Assembly: GCA_964627305.1 (NCBI GenBank) | Contig: CAZVHP010000001.1 | Span: forward strand, 372,001 to 436,000 | Length of the DNA: 64,000 bases | Direction of reading: 5' to 3' | Origin: WJKG01 sp964627305 | Lineage (GTDB): Bacteria > Zixibacteria > MSB-5A5 > GN15 > FEB-12 | Shown here: positions 8,060 through 16,191 of the stretch, in pieces | How positions within the stretch are numbered: position 1 is the first letter of the stretch | How the letters are laid out: every line of letters begins with the position of its first letter | The notes under the pieces: model-generated | Databases searched by the model: none | Told to the model about the DNA's origin: nothing | What the model saw: the letters and a program-made list of their open reading frames with translations, nothing else | Made by a program: the position numbers and the translations under genes

Positions 8060-11000
8060 ATGAAGATATCCGGTTTTATGAGAATCAGCCTGCTGTTGTT
8101 GTTCACATCGATGTTTTTCTGTAGTGTCGCGTCCGCGGCCGGCAGCCCGGACAACAACACCCAGAGTCACCTGTCCATCAACGACGATGGCAGTATCGGC
8201 TCTGAGCGGGGATGGCAGAGAACACCGCCGTTCGAGACTGACACGTTCTACATATGTCTCGGCGAGACCATCGTCGACACGACCGTCGTCATCAGTGATT
8301 CCGCTCAGGATCCTGCTTTGCAGCTTGAAATCCACAGCGGCGAAGGCGATCTGGTCCTGGACCGTCCCGGCCCCCTGCTTGGGATCTACTCGTTTACGCC
8401 GGACACGGTCGGGACATACTATGTGGTTCTGAATCTGACCTACGACGGTGAGTATGTTTCCTCATACTACCACACCTACGTCGTCTTTCTGAACGAACCA
8501 CCGACCATCGACGACCAGTTCTTCTCGGCCAGCCTCTGCAACCCGCCTTACAACCGATCCCTGCCGATCATGGCCAGCGATCCCGAGAATGACGAGCTCG
8601 TCTTCAGTCTGCTTGCCGGCAGCGGGTCTATCGATGCTTCCTCCGGCATCCTGACCTACTCTGCCACCCAGCCGGGAGTGCATTCCTTCATGGTCGAAGT
8701 TGCCGATCTGTGCGGCGCCGACACCGCCATGGTTTACGATACCCTGTTTCTTAACCAGCCCCCCGACTGGGATGGCTTCGACTCTCTTGTTGTGCTCTGC
8801 GAACCGGATACCATTTGCTTCGATATAATCGCGTCCGACCCCGAGGGTGATCCCATCACCATCTATATGTGGGAAGGCCCCGGAGTACTGGAACAACTCA
8901 GTGATAGCACCGGGCGAGTCTGTTTCCTGCCCGATGACGTTGACTCCGCCACCTACACCTTCGTGTTCTGCCTCGTCGACGACTGCGAACCCAGCGTGGG
9001 CGAACGCCCGACCCCTCCCTGCGAGCCCGATACCGTCACTATTACTGTAAAGATTAACCGCCCGCCCATATTCGTCACCTGCCCCGACGAAATCTCTGTC
9101 GGCTGCCTGACCGGCGACACCTGTGTGACGTTTGATGTATACGACCCCGACAACGAACCCCTGGCTCTTTCGGTCATTGAGTTCCCCTTCGACTACACCC
9201 TTGATGGTACAACCGTCTGCTTCAACGCCGCCGGTATCACCGAGGCCATGTTGGTTGTGGAAGTTGCCGATATCTGCGGCCGCGCCGATACCTGCGAGGT
9301 ACTCATAACCGGTGATGGTGGCAACCCGCCTATCATCGACATCCCGGATACCACCCTCTATCTCTGCGGCCCGCTCGAAGTCTGCGTCCCGCTGAGCATC
9401 ACCGACCCCGATGGTGACCTCAATTCCTCCTCTATCGTCGTCGAGGGCGGCACCTGGGACCCAGAAGCGGGAACGGTCTGCTTCATTCCTTACGATGGTG
9501 GCACGTACGAGATCACCGTCACCGCCAGTGACTACTGTGGCGCTACCACCACCCATACCGCCTACATCACGATCATGACCGACCAGGATATCGAACTGAT
9601 CTGCCCGCCCGATACCACCATCTTTGTCTGTGAGCTGGACACCTTCTGCTTCCCGATCCTGGGTATCCCTGCGGGTATTACGCCGACAATCACCGGTATC
9701 AATACCTGGTACAATGCCGAGGACAGCACTATCTGTTTCTACGCTGCATGTGCCACCAATAACCGAATTACCATCAGCTTCTCCACCGAGTGCAACGACT
9801 ACTTTTGCGAATTCAACGTCAAGCTGGTCTGCAACAAGCCACCCGTCGTGGTGTTGCCGCCTCCGATGACTATTGCGGTGTGTGAAGACGAGACGATCTG
9901 CATTCCGGTCGCCATTTCGGATGTCGACGGTAACCTCTCTTCCGTTGAGGTCACTGAAGGTTACACCTTCGATCCTATCTTCAGCCGGGTGTGCTTTACG
10001 CCCGACGGCCCCGGCGTGTATGGCTTCGCCGTCACCGCTTACGATGAATGCAGTGCCAGCGACCGCGACACCATTGAGATCGTCATTGTTCCCAACACTC
10101 CACCCACCATCACGCATCACCTGGAAGACACCCTCTTTAGCCAGTGTGAACCGGTGGAGATCTGCATCCCCATCGAGGCGAACGACATCGATAACAACCT
10201 CATGGATGTCGTCACGAACCTTGGGACCTACAATGAAGTCACCGGCGAAGTCTGCTTCACGCCAGACACCTCCGGCCGCTACTGCTTCGAGGTTATCGCC
10301 ATCGACGAGTGCTTCGACGCAGATACTACAGAATTTTGCCTCGTTGTCGAGGGTGGCAACTGGGTAGATATCCTCTGTCCCGAGGCTCCGATCGACACCA
10401 GCATCTGCGAGCCGGGCGAAGTGTGCGTCGCTGTGGATGTCAACGGCGTCGGCTACACCATTACCACGGCCGGCAATGCCACCTGGTCCGATGGTCTGCT
10501 CTGCTTTGATGTCACCGGATCGGGCACGTACGTCGACACCCTGTACGGCGACTCTGATTGCAACTCCGATATGTGTATCGTGACGCTCAATGTCACCATC
10601 CCGGACCCCGTTGCCATCACCTGCCCGCCGGCCGATACGGTCCTCGCGTGCGATGACACCAACTTGGCCTATGCCTTCACAGTAACCGGCCCCTATGATT
10701 CCGTCGTGGTCACGTCGCCAGAGGGCGCCACGATCCAGAACGACAGCGTATTCTTCACAGCCACAGCACCGGGCGCATACATGATCAGCCTTACGGCCGT
10801 TGGCCTGTGCAACGAGGCCACGTGCAACACAGAAATCGTTGTCGACTTCAACTCCAATCCGCAGATGATTGCTCCGCCGGACACCACTATGGTTGCCTGC
10901 GAGCTTCCCGAGATATGCCTGACTATTGACACCAGCGATGTCGACGGTAACCTTGTCGAGGTCACCGTCAATGTCGGCGAGATCACCGATAACCAGTGGT

Positions 11001-13414
11001 GCTACACGCCGACCGACTTCGGTGTTGATACCATCATCTTCACTGCGGTCGATGCCTGCGGTGCCATCGATGCTGACACCACCCTGGTCACCCTGACTCT
11101 CGGTGGCACGGCCTTTATCGAGCCGATCCTCGACCAGGAGTTCGATCTGTGCGCTGCCGATACGGTCTGTGTCCTCCACAATGGCTACAGCCCGCCATCG
11201 TCTCAGATATCGCTCAGCCCTTTCGGCTGGTACGATACCGCTAACGAGCAGTTCTGCTTCTTCGTCGATCAAAGCGGCACGACTGAGATTCGGGTCATTG
11301 CCGATGCGCTCTGTGGATCCGACACGATCTACTTCGACCTCACTGTGCACATAGGCGATCCTCCCCTGCTGACATGCCCCGGCCCGATCGACACGCTCAT
11401 GTGTCTTGTCGAGCCGACCGAACTGTGTTGGGATATCGAACTGACCGGTACCGATGCCCAAATCGACTCGGTCAGCCATGGTGGCACCTACGCCGATGGA
11501 ACCGTCTGCATCCCCGTCACCGGACCCGGTGAGAAGGACGTCGTCGTCTATGCCAGCGGCACCTGCGGTGAGACCTCCTGTACGGTGAACGTCACCATTT
11601 ACGAGGACACGCCGCCCGAGATTGATTTGCCCACCTCCGATCTGTCGCACTCGCTGTGCCTAAAGGACTCTGTGGAGATATGCTACGATATCAAGTTCCG
11701 CGATCTTGAGAGCACTCCCGTCATCGAGCAAATCTGCGGCGAGCCGGGCGCGTTCCAGCAACTCACCGACAGCACCGGCCGCGTCTGCTTCATCCCGTAC
11801 TACTACGGCACTTACGAGTTCTGCTTCCGCGTCACCGATGGCTGCGATACCGTTGTCGAATCCTTCTGGGTCGAGATCAACGAAGGCGAAGACTGCGAGC
11901 TTTGCGCCCGCATCTGGCTCGACTCCGATACCTGTACAGTCGTCGGAGTCTCCAAGGATGTGAACATCATGATTGAAACCTTCGAGGAAATCGGCGGCTT
12001 CAAACTCATGATGCTCTTCGATCCCTCACTGATGAGCCTGCCGTCACCCGTTACAAAGGGTAGTGCCGTCGCCGAATGGGAGTACTTCACCACCACCTAC
12101 ACCAGCCCCGTCTGCGGCAGTAACTGCCCTCCGGGACTGGTCGGAGTAATCGGTATCGCCGACATCAACAACGGTCCCAACCATCCCGGCCCCGATGCCT
12201 TCACGCCGGAAGGTGTCCTCGGTACCATGCGTTTCCAAATCTCGAGCTATCAGACGGACTTCGGTTTGTATCTGCCGATCGACTTCTTCTGGTACGACTG
12301 TGGCGACAACGCCCTGTCGTCGAAGTCCGGCGATGACCTGTTCATTGACCTGTATATCCTCAACTCTGAGCTGGATACGCTCTGGAACGAGGATGATGAC
12401 ATCGGCTACCCCGAACACGCTCGCCCGCCATTCCCCGGAACCAAATACGGTGCCCCCGATGATCCGTGCATGATAGGCGACAAGGTAACACCGATTCGCT
12501 GCCTCGAGTTCATCAACGGTGGCATCTGCGTCTTCGATCCGGATTCCATCGACGATCGCGGCGACCTGAACCTTAACAACGTTGCCTACGAAATCGCCGA
12601 TGCCGTGCTCTACAGTAACTACTTCGTCTACGGACTCCGCGTATTCGTCATCAACGTTGCCGGACAGATCGCAGCCTCGGATGTGAACGCCGATGGCCTG
12701 ACCCTGACAGTTGCCGACCTGGTCCTGCTCATTCGTATCATCACCGGCGAGGCCAGCCCGATAACCGGCAAGATTCTCCCGGTTGACGAGCCGATGCTTC
12801 TTACAACCGAGCGACTCGGTAACACAACCGAGATACGTTCCGTCACCTCGGACGATATCGGTGGCGCGCATTTCGTCTTCGACCTTTCCGGAGCGGTCTC
12901 GGTCGATGATGTCCGCCTCGGCGCCGATGCTTCCAATATGGATCTCGGCTGGGCCGTTGAGAACAACCAACTCCGCATCCTCATACACGATACCCAGTCC
13001 GAGCGAATCAGCGCCGGCCAGAACAGCCTGGTTGAAATAGTTACCTCCGGCGAAGGAAGCATCGAACTGGTGCTGGCCGATGCCGCCGATTACAACGGCC
13101 GCCCCTATGAGGTCGTGGCCAAGACCACCGAGTTGCCGTCCACCTGGACGCTGGACCAGAACTACCCGAACCCGTTCAACCCGACCACAGCGATCAGCTT
13201 CTCGCTGGCTGACCAGGCCGACTGGCGCCTGACTATCTACAATATCAATGGCGCTGTGGTCCGCGAGTTCACCGGCAGCAGCGCCGCCGGCAGTGTCACG
13301 GTCGAGTGGGATGGCGCTACTTCCAATGGTAACACAGCGGCCTCCGGCGTGTATCTCTACCGCCTCGAGGCCGGTGAATTCAGCGCCACCAAGAAGATGA
13401 TGCTTCTGAAGTAA
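8060..13414 (+). CDS. Giant secreted multi-module protein with cohesin-like, dockerin and T9SS-type sorting domains
   Basis: I chose the ATG at 8060, 33 bases inside the longest frame, because GGAGG lies 5 bases upstream and a signal peptide follows (FMRISLLLLFTSMFFCSVASA). The 1784-residue product has about 13 Ig/cadherin-like modules of 80-95 residues. Each has a paired-Cys strand such as 'CEPDTICFDI' or 'CELPEICLTI', then an Asp-rich turn (ASDPEGD, ITDPDGD, TSDVDGN) likely to bind calcium. About residues 1279-1480 look like a cohesin-type fold. About residues 1500-1570 contain two dockerin-like repeats (GDLNLNN... and SDVNADGLTLTVADLV). The last 90 residues are the T9SS type A/FlgD-like sorting domain (NYPNPFNPTTAISF...GVYLYRL). 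It is probably a cell-surface adhesin or scaffold; the ligand is unknown. Confidence 0.88.
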   Translation: MKISGFMRISLLLLFTSMFFCSVASAAGSPDNNTQSHLSINDDGSIGSERGWQRTPPFETDTFYICLGETIVDTTVVISDSAQDPALQLEIHSGEGDLVLDRPGPLLGIYSFTPDTVGTYYVVLNLTYDGEYVSSYYHTYVVFLNEPPTIDDQFFSASLCNPPYNRSLPIMASDPENDELVFSLLAGSGSIDASSGILTYSATQPGVHSFMVEVADLCGADTAMVYDTLFLNQPPDWDGFDSLVVLCEPDTICFDIIASDPEGDPITIYMWEGPGVLEQLSDSTGRVCFLPDDVDSATYTFVFCLVDDCEPSVGERPTPPCEPDTVTITVKINRPPIFVTCPDEISVGCLTGDTCVTFDVYDPDNEPLALSVIEFPFDYTLDGTTVCFNAAGITEAMLVVEVADICGRADTCEVLITGDGGNPPIIDIPDTTLYLCGPLEVCVPLSITDPDGDLNSSSIVVEGGTWDPEAGTVCFIPYDGGTYEITVTASDYCGATTTHTAYITIMTDQDIELICPPDTTIFVCELDTFCFPILGIPAGITPTITGINTWYNAEDSTICFYAACATNNRITISFSTECNDYFCEFNVKLVCNKPPVVVLPPPMTIAVCEDETICIPVAISDVDGNLSSVEVTEGYTFDPIFSRVCFTPDGPGVYGFAVTAYDECSASDRDTIEIVIVPNTPPTITHHLEDTLFSQCEPVEICIPIEANDIDNNLMDVVTNLGTYNEVTGEVCFTPDTSGRYCFEVIAIDECFDADTTEFCLVVEGGNWVDILCPEAPIDTSICEPGEVCVAVDVNGVGYTITTAGNATWSDGLLCFDVTGSGTYVDTLYGDSDCNSDMCIVTLNVTIPDPVAITCPPADTVLACDDTNLAYAFTVTGPYDSVVVTSPEGATIQNDSVFFTATAPGAYMISLTAVGLCNEATCNTEIVVDFNSNPQMIAPPDTTMVACELPEICLTIDTSDVDGNLVEVTVNVGEITDNQWCYTPTDFGVDTIIFTAVDACGAIDADTTLVTLTLGGTAFIEPILDQEFDLCAADTVCVLHNGYSPPSSQISLSPFGWYDTANEQFCFFVDQSGTTEIRVIADALCGSDTIYFDLTVHIGDPPLLTCPGPIDTLMCLVEPTELCWDIELTGTDAQIDSVSHGGTYADGTVCIPVTGPGEKDVVVYASGTCGETSCTVNVTIYEDTPPEIDLPTSDLSHSLCLKDSVEICYDIKFRDLESTPVIEQICGEPGAFQQLTDSTGRVCFIPYYYGTYEFCFRVTDGCDTVVESFWVEINEGEDCELCARIWLDSDTCTVVGVSKDVNIMIETFEEIGGFKLMMLFDPSLMSLPSPVTKGSAVAEWEYFTTTYTSPVCGSNCPPGLVGVIGIADINNGPNHPGPDAFTPEGVLGTMRFQISSYQTDFGLYLPIDFFWYDCGDNALSSKSGDDLFIDLYILNSELDTLWNEDDDIGYPEHARPPFPGTKYGAPDDPCMIGDKVTPIRCLEFINGGICVFDPDSIDDRGDLNLNNVAYEIADAVLYSNYFVYGLRVFVINVAGQIAASDVNADGLTLTVADLVLLIRIITGEASPITGKILPVDEPMLLTTERLGNTTEIRSVTSDDIGGAHFVFDLSGAVSVDDVRLGADASNMDLGWAVENNQLRILIHDTQSERISAGQNSLVEIVTSGEGSIELVLADAADYNGRPYEVVAKTTELPSTWTLDQNYPNPFNPTTAISFSLADQADWRLTIYNINGAVVREFTGSSAAGSVTVEWDGATSNGNTAASGVYLYRLEAGEFSATKKMMLLK

Positions 13415-13436
13415 TACAGATTTCCCCCCACCCCTT

Positions 13437-13475
13437 AAGGCGCCTGGCAGTGCTCAGCACGGTCGGGCGCCTTTT
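13437..13475 (+). terminator. Rho-independent terminator after the giant secreted protein
   Basis: AAGGCGCC (13437-13444) pairs with GGCGCCTT (13466-13473), followed by a T run. It begins 22 bases past the stop codon. Confidence 0.8.
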
Positions 13476-13516
13476 TCTGCTGCTAAAGTCGGGCCCGCTC
13501 AGGCTACGCACTTCCC

Positions 13517-13543
13517 GTGGGCGGCAGGCGTCCCGCCTGCCCC
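13517..13543. repeat. REP-like palindromic repeat, copy 1
   Basis: The 27-base element can fold as GGCAGGCG-TCC-CGCCTGCC. An identical copy occurs at 15254-15280 and a copy with one mismatch at 15295-15321. The three copies flank a small gene cassette. Confidence 0.8.
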
Positions 13544-13564
13544 TGCTTCAATGCATCCATCGGT

Positions 13565-13585
13565 AGCCCGCCTTTCAGGCGGGTT
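13565..13585. repeat. Second palindrome, AGCCCGCC-TTTCA-GGCGGGTT
   Basis: This is an 8-pair stem with a 5-base loop, 21 bases after REP copy 1. It resembles the REP unit in base composition but differs in sequence. No second copy was seen in the window. Confidence 0.5.
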
Positions 13586-13617
13586 CGATTCACACAACTT
13601 GAAAGCCCGCATTTGCA

Positions 13618-13646
13618 TTGACATGCCCCCAGATTCAGCAGATATT
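13618..13646 (+). promoter_or_regulatory. Predicted promoter of the accessory cassette
   Basis: A consensus TTGACA (13618-13623), a 17-base spacer and GATATT (13641-13646) lie about 110 bases before the first cassette gene. Confidence 0.55.
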
Positions 13647-13757
13647 GCAGGCAAATCAGAATAACAAGTCAAACCTGCCCCGGTGCGTCGAGGTGTTATG
13701 AGGCGATTGCACGGACGCAGTGGTTCTTGTCACATCGGTTAGAAGGGTTCTGCTGAC

Positions 13758-14354
13758 ATGGAAACTGCAGCACTGGTACTGGAGTACTTGAAGGCGACTA
13801 CGTCTACTCAGATTATAGCCGGTGTCGTTGCAGTCACGATTGCCCTGACCTTCAAGAATGACATCAGGAATCTTATGCGGAGAATTGCCTGGATCAAGTT
13901 TCCCGGCGGAAGTGAATTCTCAACTACCCAGCTTGAGCGTCGATCTTCTACATCGGCGGATCATGACACTGATGAGCAACAGCCGCTCGAACCAGAGGTC
14001 GAGCTGCCTCATGATTTGCAGCTGAATCCAGCCGAGTTTGAGAAAGTGGAGAGCCTCATGAAAGCTGAACGTGCGAAGGCTGCGCTATGGGAATATCGCT
14101 TTCTGAATCTGTTCTTGGTGCCACACACACAAGCTGTGTTAGATTGGATTTCAGGCTTGGACAGAGGAACGTCAATTGGGTTCTTTCATACGCTATGGAC
14201 TCCAGCGATCCCGAATGCGAATGAAAGGCACGCGATCATTGATGTGCTGCAAAACCACTTCCTCATTGAGATCACGGGAGAGTTCGTGGAGATCACCCCT
14301 AAGGGCCGTGAATACGTAGGTTGGAGAGGGCCAATGCCGAAGATGGAAGCATAG
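13758..14354 (+). CDS. Hypothetical membrane-anchored protein with a C-terminal winged-helix-like end
   Basis: I do not recognise this 198-residue protein. A probable N-terminal transmembrane segment lies at about residues 18-34 (TQIIAGVVAVTIALTF). It is followed by a short basic cytoplasmic stretch and a disordered acidic linker (about 55-85). The C-terminal 100 residues are mainly helical. They end in a pattern that looks like a winged-helix wing (FLIEITGEFVEITPKGREYV, about residues 167-186), where 'ITPKGREYV' is typical of wHTH ends. It is the first gene of a three-gene cassette with lower GC content and different codon use from its neighbours. It has its own promoter and an AAGGG ribosome-binding site. 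Confidence 0.6.
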   Translation: METAALVLEYLKATTSTQIIAGVVAVTIALTFKNDIRNLMRRIAWIKFPGGSEFSTTQLERRSSTSADHDTDEQQPLEPEVELPHDLQLNPAEFEKVESLMKAERAKAALWEYRFLNLFLVPHTQAVLDWISGLDRGTSIGFFHTLWTPAIPNANERHAIIDVLQNHFLIEITGEFVEITPKGREYVGWRGPMPKMEA

Positions 14355-14430
14355 CTTACCGCTTCTGCATACATCCTGAGGGCTGTCTTGGGACGACCAC
14401 TATATAACCACCGTTGTGTATGAGAAGAAC

Positions 14431-14838
14431 ATGAAATCAGACACACAGGTCACCGGAAACGTTGGTCTGTATTGGACGTGTTTTCATCTCTCCCGCATGG
14501 GATGGAACGCAATGCCCACCGCACGCAACGCACGCGGAGTGGACATCATTGCATACAATCGCAGCTGTTCGCGAACAATTGCGATCAAGGTCAAGACCTT
14601 GAGCAAAAAGAGTCCGGTTCCCCTCGGCACGACGCTGAACAAGATTATGGGGGACTTCTGGGTCATCGTAAATAACGTTGCATCTGACCCCCAAACATAC
14701 ATACTGCTGCCACACGAAGTCAGGGACCTCGCCAGCCGGTCAGAAAAGGATGGCCGAGTTTCATACTGGCTCCAACCTCCATCTTACTGCAAGGAGCAGT
14801 TCCATGAACGCTGGGATCGAATCGGAGTACCGGAATGA
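14431..14838 (+). CDS. Hypothetical protein with PD-(D/E)XK nuclease-like core
   Basis: The 135-residue product (a GTG at 14416 would add 5 residues) has the order of a small PD-(D/E)XK or resolvase-like fold. A helix (TGNVGLYWTCFHLSRMGWNA) is followed by strand 'GVDIIAYN' with Asp38 and strand 'TIAIKVKTL' with Lys55. In active members the second strand reads (E/Q)-x-K. Here the first position is Lys53, so the usual metal-binding residue is replaced and catalysis is uncertain. A later strand 'GDFWVIVNN' fits related 'WV.V' families. It probably acts on or binds nucleic acid, but this is inference from pattern only. It lies in the middle of the cassette. Confidence 0.55.
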   Translation: MKSDTQVTGNVGLYWTCFHLSRMGWNAMPTARNARGVDIIAYNRSCSRTIAIKVKTLSKKSPVPLGTTLNKIMGDFWVIVNNVASDPQTYILLPHEVRDLASRSEKDGRVSYWLQPPSYCKEQFHERWDRIGVPE

Positions 14839-14928
14839 CATCGTACACTGAGGTTGAGCGAGGGTAATTGCAGCAGACGGCGCGTCTCTTGGCTCTCTTA
14901 AGGCGGTGACCGCCAGATCGCAAACACA

Positions 14929-15222
14929 ATGAGCAACAGAACATGGGCATGTATCGAGTGCGGGAAGACCTACCGGCGTGATCAGAACCACGCAGGCGCC
15001 GTTTACTGCGCCCTCTGTGGCCGAGAATGCGAATACGTGCACTGGAAGATGCGCGTCCCGTCTCCCAGGAAGAAGAAAGAGTGGCAACGATTCTGGTCAT
15101 TGTATCGCCGGGAGAAGGCCGAATTGGAGCGGTGCTTCACAGACGGCAACATCGAGATCGTGGAACTCGACCTGCTCAACATGCGCATCATGCCACAATA
15201 CAAGCCGCCCGACAAGCCATAA
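14929..15222 (+). CDS. Small zinc-ribbon-like protein
   Basis: The 97-residue product has two CxxC knuckles, Cys8/Cys11 and Cys27/Cys30, plus Cys34. This is the spacing of a treble-clef or zinc-ribbon module. The rest is basic and helical (KKKEWQRFWSLYRREKAELE), followed by a short hydrophobic end. I cannot name a family. It may bind nucleic acid or be a partner of the preceding cassette proteins. A GGCGGT-G-ACCGCC hairpin lies shortly before the start, and the ribosome-binding site is poor, so the start is less certain. Confidence 0.5.
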   Translation: MSNRTWACIECGKTYRRDQNHAGAVYCALCGRECEYVHWKMRVPSPRKKKEWQRFWSLYRREKAELERCFTDGNIEIVELDLLNMRIMPQYKPPDKP

Positions 15223-15253
15223 CACCCCGCCACCACCTGTCTCTGGTGCTTTC

Positions 15254-15280
15254 GTGGGCGGCAGGCGTCCCGCCTGCCCC
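15254..15280. repeat. REP-like palindromic repeat, copy 2
   Basis: This 27-base copy is identical to 13517-13543 and lies 31 bases after the last cassette gene. Confidence 0.8.
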
Positions 15281-15294
15281 TCTCTCGGGAGTCT

Positions 15295-15321
15295 GTGGGC
15301 GGCAGGCGTCTCGCCTGCCCC
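15295..15321. repeat. REP-like palindromic repeat, copy 3
   Basis: This copy differs from copies 1 and 2 by one base in the loop (C to T) and starts 14 bases after copy 2. It lies next to the 3' end of rlmH and could also act as a transcription boundary there. Confidence 0.8.
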
Positions 15322-15329
15322 TTCCGCTC

Positions 15330-15800
15330 CTACTTGTGATACCCCGTGTTGTGCAGTATCGAAAACCCCCGATAAAGCTGCTCCAGCAGCACCAGCCGCA
15401 CCAATTGATGCGAGAACGTCAACGGCGATAACGACACCTGCGATTGTGCCCGCTCGATGATCTGCGGATCCAGACCATACGCTCCCCCAACAACGAACAC
15501 CAGTTCGCCGCCGCAACTCGCCAGCCACGTCTGCAACTGCGATGCGAACGCCTCGCTGTTATGACATGTGCCGCGGTCGGTCAGCGCCACATACGCAACG
15601 TTCTTCAGGGCCTTCGCCAACTCCTCGGCCTCCCGTGCCATGATCTGAGTGGGGGAGAGGGCGCCGGACACAGCCCCGCCCCGCAGTATCTGCCACTGCA
15701 CCTGCGCCCAGCGACCCAGCAGCTTCTCGAAATGGGCGCACCCCTCACTGACCCAGGCGTCCTTGTCTTTGCCTATGGCTGTGATTCTAATCGTCAGCAC
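15330..15800 (-). CDS. rlmH: 23S rRNA (pseudouridine1915-N3)-methyltransferase RlmH
   Basis: RlmH (156 residues, normal length) methylates pseudouridine 1915 in helix 69 of 23S rRNA using SAM. The protein is a minimal SPOUT methyltransferase. The knotted SAM-binding region is visible as 'LVFVVGGAYGLDPQI', and the conserved C-terminal end as 'LSPLTFSHQLVRLVLLEQLYRG...GYHK'. It overlaps yjbQ by 14 bases and is the last gene of the dtd-to-rlmH operon on the minus strand. REP-like repeats follow directly. Confidence 0.95.
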   Translation of the reverse strand: MLTIRITAIGKDKDAWVSEGCAHFEKLLGRWAQVQWQILRGGAVSGALSPTQIMAREAEELAKALKNVAYVALTDRGTCHNSEAFASQLQTWLASCGGELVFVVGGAYGLDPQIIERAQSQVSLSPLTFSHQLVRLVLLEQLYRGFSILHNTGYHK

Positions 15801-16191
15801 AGGGAACTACCCTGACCAGCATGCGCCGTTCACGAGGTCCGTCAAACTCACAGAAGTAAATGCCCTGCCACCGCCCCAGCACCAACCGCCCATCCTCTAT
15901 CAAGACCGTCTCCGAGGCGCCGACCAGAGTCGACTTGATGTGCGCGTCCGAGTTGCCCTCGCCATGACGGTACCCCTCAGCCTGCGGAATCTCCTTGTTC
16001 AGCTTATGCAGAATGTCGCGGGTAACATCCGGATCAGCGTTCTCATTGATCGTCACACCGGCCGTCGTATGGGCCGCAAAGCAGATCACCATACCCGATG
16101 TCACACCGCTGTCGGAGACCACCCGTTGCACCTGTGCGGTGACATCGATCATCTGCTCCCGTCGCTCCGTGCTGACCGTGATCGTTTTCAC
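15787..16191 (-). CDS. yjbQ: YjbQ/UPF0047 family protein
   Basis: The product is 134 residues, the normal length. Family hallmarks are the strand 'ICFAAHTTAGVTINEN' with the conserved His, the segment 'GEGNSDAHIKSTLVGAS' with a conserved Asp-x-His, and 'LGRWQGIYFCEFDGPR'. Family members have been linked to weak thiamine-phosphate synthase activity, but their physiological role is not settled. The gene overlaps ftsY by 4 bases and rlmH by 14 bases. Confidence 0.92.
   Translation of the reverse strand: MKTITVSTERREQMIDVTAQVQRVVSDSGVTSGMVICFAAHTTAGVTINENADPDVTRDILHKLNKEIPQAEGYRHGEGNSDAHIKSTLVGASETVLIEDGRLVLGRWQGIYFCEFDGPRERRMLVRVVPCADD

Larger units (their letters stand above)
13415..13757. other. 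Intergenic region bordering the accessory cassette
   Basis: This 343-base stretch has no gene. It holds a terminator, one copy of a 27-base REP-like palindrome, a second different palindrome (13565-13585), and a near-consensus promoter pointing into the cassette. Confidence 0.55.

Noticed and set aside
8462..11650. A 1062-codon open frame on the minus strand
   Set aside because: It is fully antisense to the giant secreted protein, whose repeated Asp/Cys/Thr codons leave the opposite frame open. The translation is rich in Gly, Asp and Val without domains, signal or a ribosome-binding site.
13555..13600. A tRNA T-arm-like GGTTCGATTC
   Set aside because: The sequence belongs to the AGCCCGCC/GGCGGGTT palindrome. 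No acceptor, D or anticodon stems can be formed around it.
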